DNA from: Calycina herbarum
Taxonomy: Eukaryota; Ascomycota; Leotiomycetes; Helotiales; Pezizellaceae
Assembly: GCA_001414485.1 (NCBI GenBank)
Contig: LLEY01000169.1
Span: 62,001 to 126,000 of the forward strand
Direction: 5' to 3'
DNA: 64,000 nt
Below, piece by piece: positions 61,488 to 64,000 of this stretch. The stretch's first letter is position 1. Every line of letters begins with the position of its first letter. The notes beneath the pieces are model-generated. The model had not been told where the DNA came from. It ran no database searches and saw only the letters and a list, made by a program, of their open reading frames with translations. The position numbers and the translations under genes are program-made.

Positions 61488-63345
61488 ACGTAATCTATCA
61501 CCGAGCTACGTATATTACCGAGCTACGTACTTTTACCGAATTTACTACTCTACTACTTTAATACACGTTTTCTTCTTCTATAATATAAGTCTAAACTTAA
61601 GAAGTACGAATTATATTAGCTATTAAAGCTATTCGAACATCTAAACGAAAATTAAGCTATAGAAACGCTATAAAAATCTACAAAGTTCCTAAATCTACTC
61701 TTCGTCTTAGAATAAATAACTAACCTTCTCGTAGTAATACTAAACCTAATTATTTAAAGCTAACGAAATTAAAGAAGGAAACAATTATTCGACATATATT
61801 TAATTAAGATTCTAGAGGGTTTTTGCCTCGGCTAGCTAATATAGAAGATATAGCGAATTACCTTCTTAAGATACGTAGAATAAAACGTGTTAGAAAGCGC
61901 TAGGTAGAACGATTCGTAGTTTAATAACTAGAGCTAAAGACGTGTTTTAATCGCGTTTACGACTTTTAAAGAGCCTTATACGAAGATCCTAAGTTAATTA
62001 GTACGTGGTTTTAACTAGTAGAGAATATATAGGCGAAATATAGTATAGTAGATAGCGATTTCTATAACTTTGATAAAACCGACTTTATAATAAATTAAAT
62101 CTATCCTAGAATAGTTATTACTTATACTAATCGACGTAGTAAGAGTAAAGTAGTTTAACTAGGTAATCGAGAATAGGCGATAGTAATTATTATAATTAAT
62201 AGCAAAGATAGGAGTATCCCTCTATTCCTTGTTATTTAAGATACTAATTATCTTACGAATTAGTATTCCGAAACTAGCCTCTCTTACGATTAGGTTATTA
62301 AACCTATGAATAATAGTTAGATAAATAATAAGATAGGTCTAGAATAGTTAAAACACTTTAATAAATATACTACTACTTAAGCTAAGAGTCTATATCGTAT
62401 ATTAGTTTTAGATAGATATAAGAGTTATAAATCAGTAGAATTTTAAGAATATTATAAGTCTTATAATATTATAACTCTTAGATTACCTCTATATTCTTCT
62501 TATTTAACCTAGCTACTTAATATCAGGTGTTTTACTATTCTTAAGCAGAAGTATAGTTAAGAAATCGAAGGGTTTATAAAAGCGTATATTAATTATATTA
62601 CTAAGGTCGAGTTCCTTATAGCTTTTAAACAAGTGTATATTAAGTTAATTACTTCTATAAACAGTTAGGCTAGATTCTATAAGGCTAGATTAATACCTTT
62701 TAACTCTTAAGTAGTTATATCGAAGTTAGATATAAAGTTATAAACTCTAACGCCTACTAGCCTCTCTTCTGTTAAAGCAGACCTTTAGGTTTCGTAGACC
62801 TCTTATAACCTAATAGAAGCTCTTTCGTAAACGACTTTAGTTAGAGATTATATTACCTATTATTAAGGAAGCTCGCCTACTCCTCTTTTTCAAACTATTG
62901 CTTCGTTAGCTAAAGATATAAAGTATTTAGCTTATAAATTAACTCTTGTTAATACCGAGCTACGTATACTTCGAGCGGTAAATAAGGCACTTTCTAAGCA
63001 TCGCAGAGCTAAAAAGAATCGTATCTGTTAAGGTATACTTACTATAGAGGATATATACGATATTATAGCTTAAGACGAAGTAAATAAGGAGATACGACGT
63101 AATAAGCGCTTTAGAAGAGTAAATCGTAAGGAAGGGATTTCAACTACGCGACGTTATAGTACTTATAGAAAGACTAGTTATAATACGTGAACTTGTTAAG
63201 AACTTATAGATATATCTAGCTTATTAGAATCCGAAGAGTAATAAGTTTTATCTATTGTTATAGTTGATTTATTATATTTTGAAGTAGTAGAAGTTAGTAA
63301 AAGTATATAGCTCGGTAATATACGTAGCTCGGTAATAGATTACGT
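61488..63345 (+). mobile_element. Fot1/pogo-like DNA transposon, copy 2
   Basis: 1,858 bp between TA dinucleotides, terminal inverted repeats of about 50 bp. Each repeat contains accgagctacgta twice, in tandem. Transposase remnants match copy 1 in order: RIILAIKAIRTSKRKLSYRN..VPKSTLRLRINN, LKTCFNRVYDF, CDFYNFDKTDFII and IPLFLV. The terminal repeats differ in sequence from those of copy 1, so the two are different subfamilies. Multiple stops. Confidence 0.88.
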
Positions 63346-63347
63346 TA

Positions 63348-64000
63348 TACTATATTCTACTAAAGGCTCGACAAACGTTAGACCTCGACCTCGAGACAGG
63401 TGCCTCGCCTCTACCTACTGCTAGATAGGTAGTATATAAGAAGGGTATTCGAAGTATACGTGTCTAAGAGAGGGAAACTCTATCGAGGCGTCTTATACCC
63501 TGATTTAGAAGAGACTACTTACCTCTTCTCTAGGATAGAGAGAACAACGCTTAAAGACACACGTATATTAGAAGAGGAATCACAAATATAAGATAGAGGA
63601 ATTAGTTAGTAGTAGGTAGAAATAAGAGAGAAGCGTTAGATAATAATAAGCTCGTTCGATAGAGAAATAGATACTCTATATTATAGCTTTTAAAGCGTAT
63701 AATAGTGCCTTTTTTAGCTATTAAGTAGACAGTAGAGATCTATATAGACAGAGAGGAGTATTACGCCGGTTACGGAAAAAGCGTAAACAGCTACCTAGAT
63801 AAGAAGCTAAGAAGAAGAGTAGAATATTATAAGACTACTTTAACTCGTCTTTAGTAACTCGTCTTTAGAGCTTATTTTTACCTATATCTTAAACAAGATT
63901 AGAAGATATACTACTTACTCTTAGAGCTCGGCCTATAGCCTACGTAGCGTAAGAATTATAATAATAATAATATTAATTATAACTCTCTAGACTTAGAAGA
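63348..64000. other. Unidentified AT-rich repeat sequence at window end
   Basis: CTA/TAT-rich repeat texture continues to the window edge. No LTR, terminal repeat or coding motif recognised. Confidence 0.35.

Noticed and set aside
61141..64000. Second LTR of element D
   Set aside because: Looked for a copy of the 42,269 region (tattacggcgctgg); the nearest string near 63,767 (tattacgccggttacgg) does not extend into a match.
1..64000. CRISPR array, bacterial operons or rRNA genes
   Set aside because: None seen; the window is eukaryotic with spliceosomal introns, and the tandem repeats lack CRISPR-like regular spacing.

Overview
The window looks like the nuclear genome of a filamentous ascomycete (Pezizomycotina; Leotiomycetes would fit, but that is inference). 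Genes carry short GT..AG introns (42 to about 280 bp) with CTAAC-like branch sites. The gene set is fungal: GH15 glucoamylase, AA9 polysaccharide monooxygenase, M36 fungalysin, PEX12, and a C2H2-finger/kinase fusion. The repeats show RIP-type (CpA to TpA) decay.

The window has two halves. Bases 1 to about 36,170 are a gene island of normal composition. In order it holds: glucoamylase (-, cut by the window edge), an intron-containing tRNA-Cys (-), a frame-broken Ser/Thr-rich surface-protein gene (+), a possible small orphan gene (+), AA9 LPMO (-, six exons), M36 fungalysin with a Cys-rich tail (-, five exons), PEX12 (+), a possible short secreted peptide (-), a TM9SF/EMP70 nonaspanin (-), a ubiquitin C-terminal hydrolase (-), an unrecognised protein with two C-terminal membrane helices (-), a zinc-finger/protein-kinase fusion (+) followed by a decayed kinase fragment, a decayed unknown gene (+), a Ser/Thr-rich GPI-type wall protein with an N-terminal six-Cys module (+), a MYND-finger protein with two missing zinc ligands (-), and a RING protein (+). 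Three secreted hydrolases for starch, cellulose-type polysaccharide and protein lie within 12 kb, which fits a saprotroph or plant-associated fungus. PEX12, the UCH and the nonaspanin are housekeeping genes.

From about 36,200 to the end is an AT-rich island of nested, RIP-mutated transposons with no intact gene. LTR element A (36,679-42,150, minus) has 241-bp LTRs and a TGTAT target duplication. An older Ty3/gypsy element D (+) starts near 42,270. It is split by LTR element B (43,673-58,220, minus; 463-bp LTRs; CTACT duplication). B in turn contains LTR element C (44,907-50,781, plus; 307-bp LTRs; TAGAT duplication) and a Fot1/pogo-like DNA transposon (53,586-55,446). A second Fot1/pogo-like copy lies at 61,488-63,345. 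Reverse transcriptase and gag zinc-knuckle remnants can still be read through the stops.

The most useful observations are: the same six-cysteine module on a fungalysin tail and at the N-terminus of a wall protein; CACGTG motifs in the LTR or presumed LTR region of all four retroelements; LTR divergence in element A that is entirely CpA/TpG-to-TpA; and two genes (MYND, UCH) with altered key residues. I did not find a clearly novel multi-gene system. Splice structures were read by eye from donor/acceptor sites, phase and family motifs.
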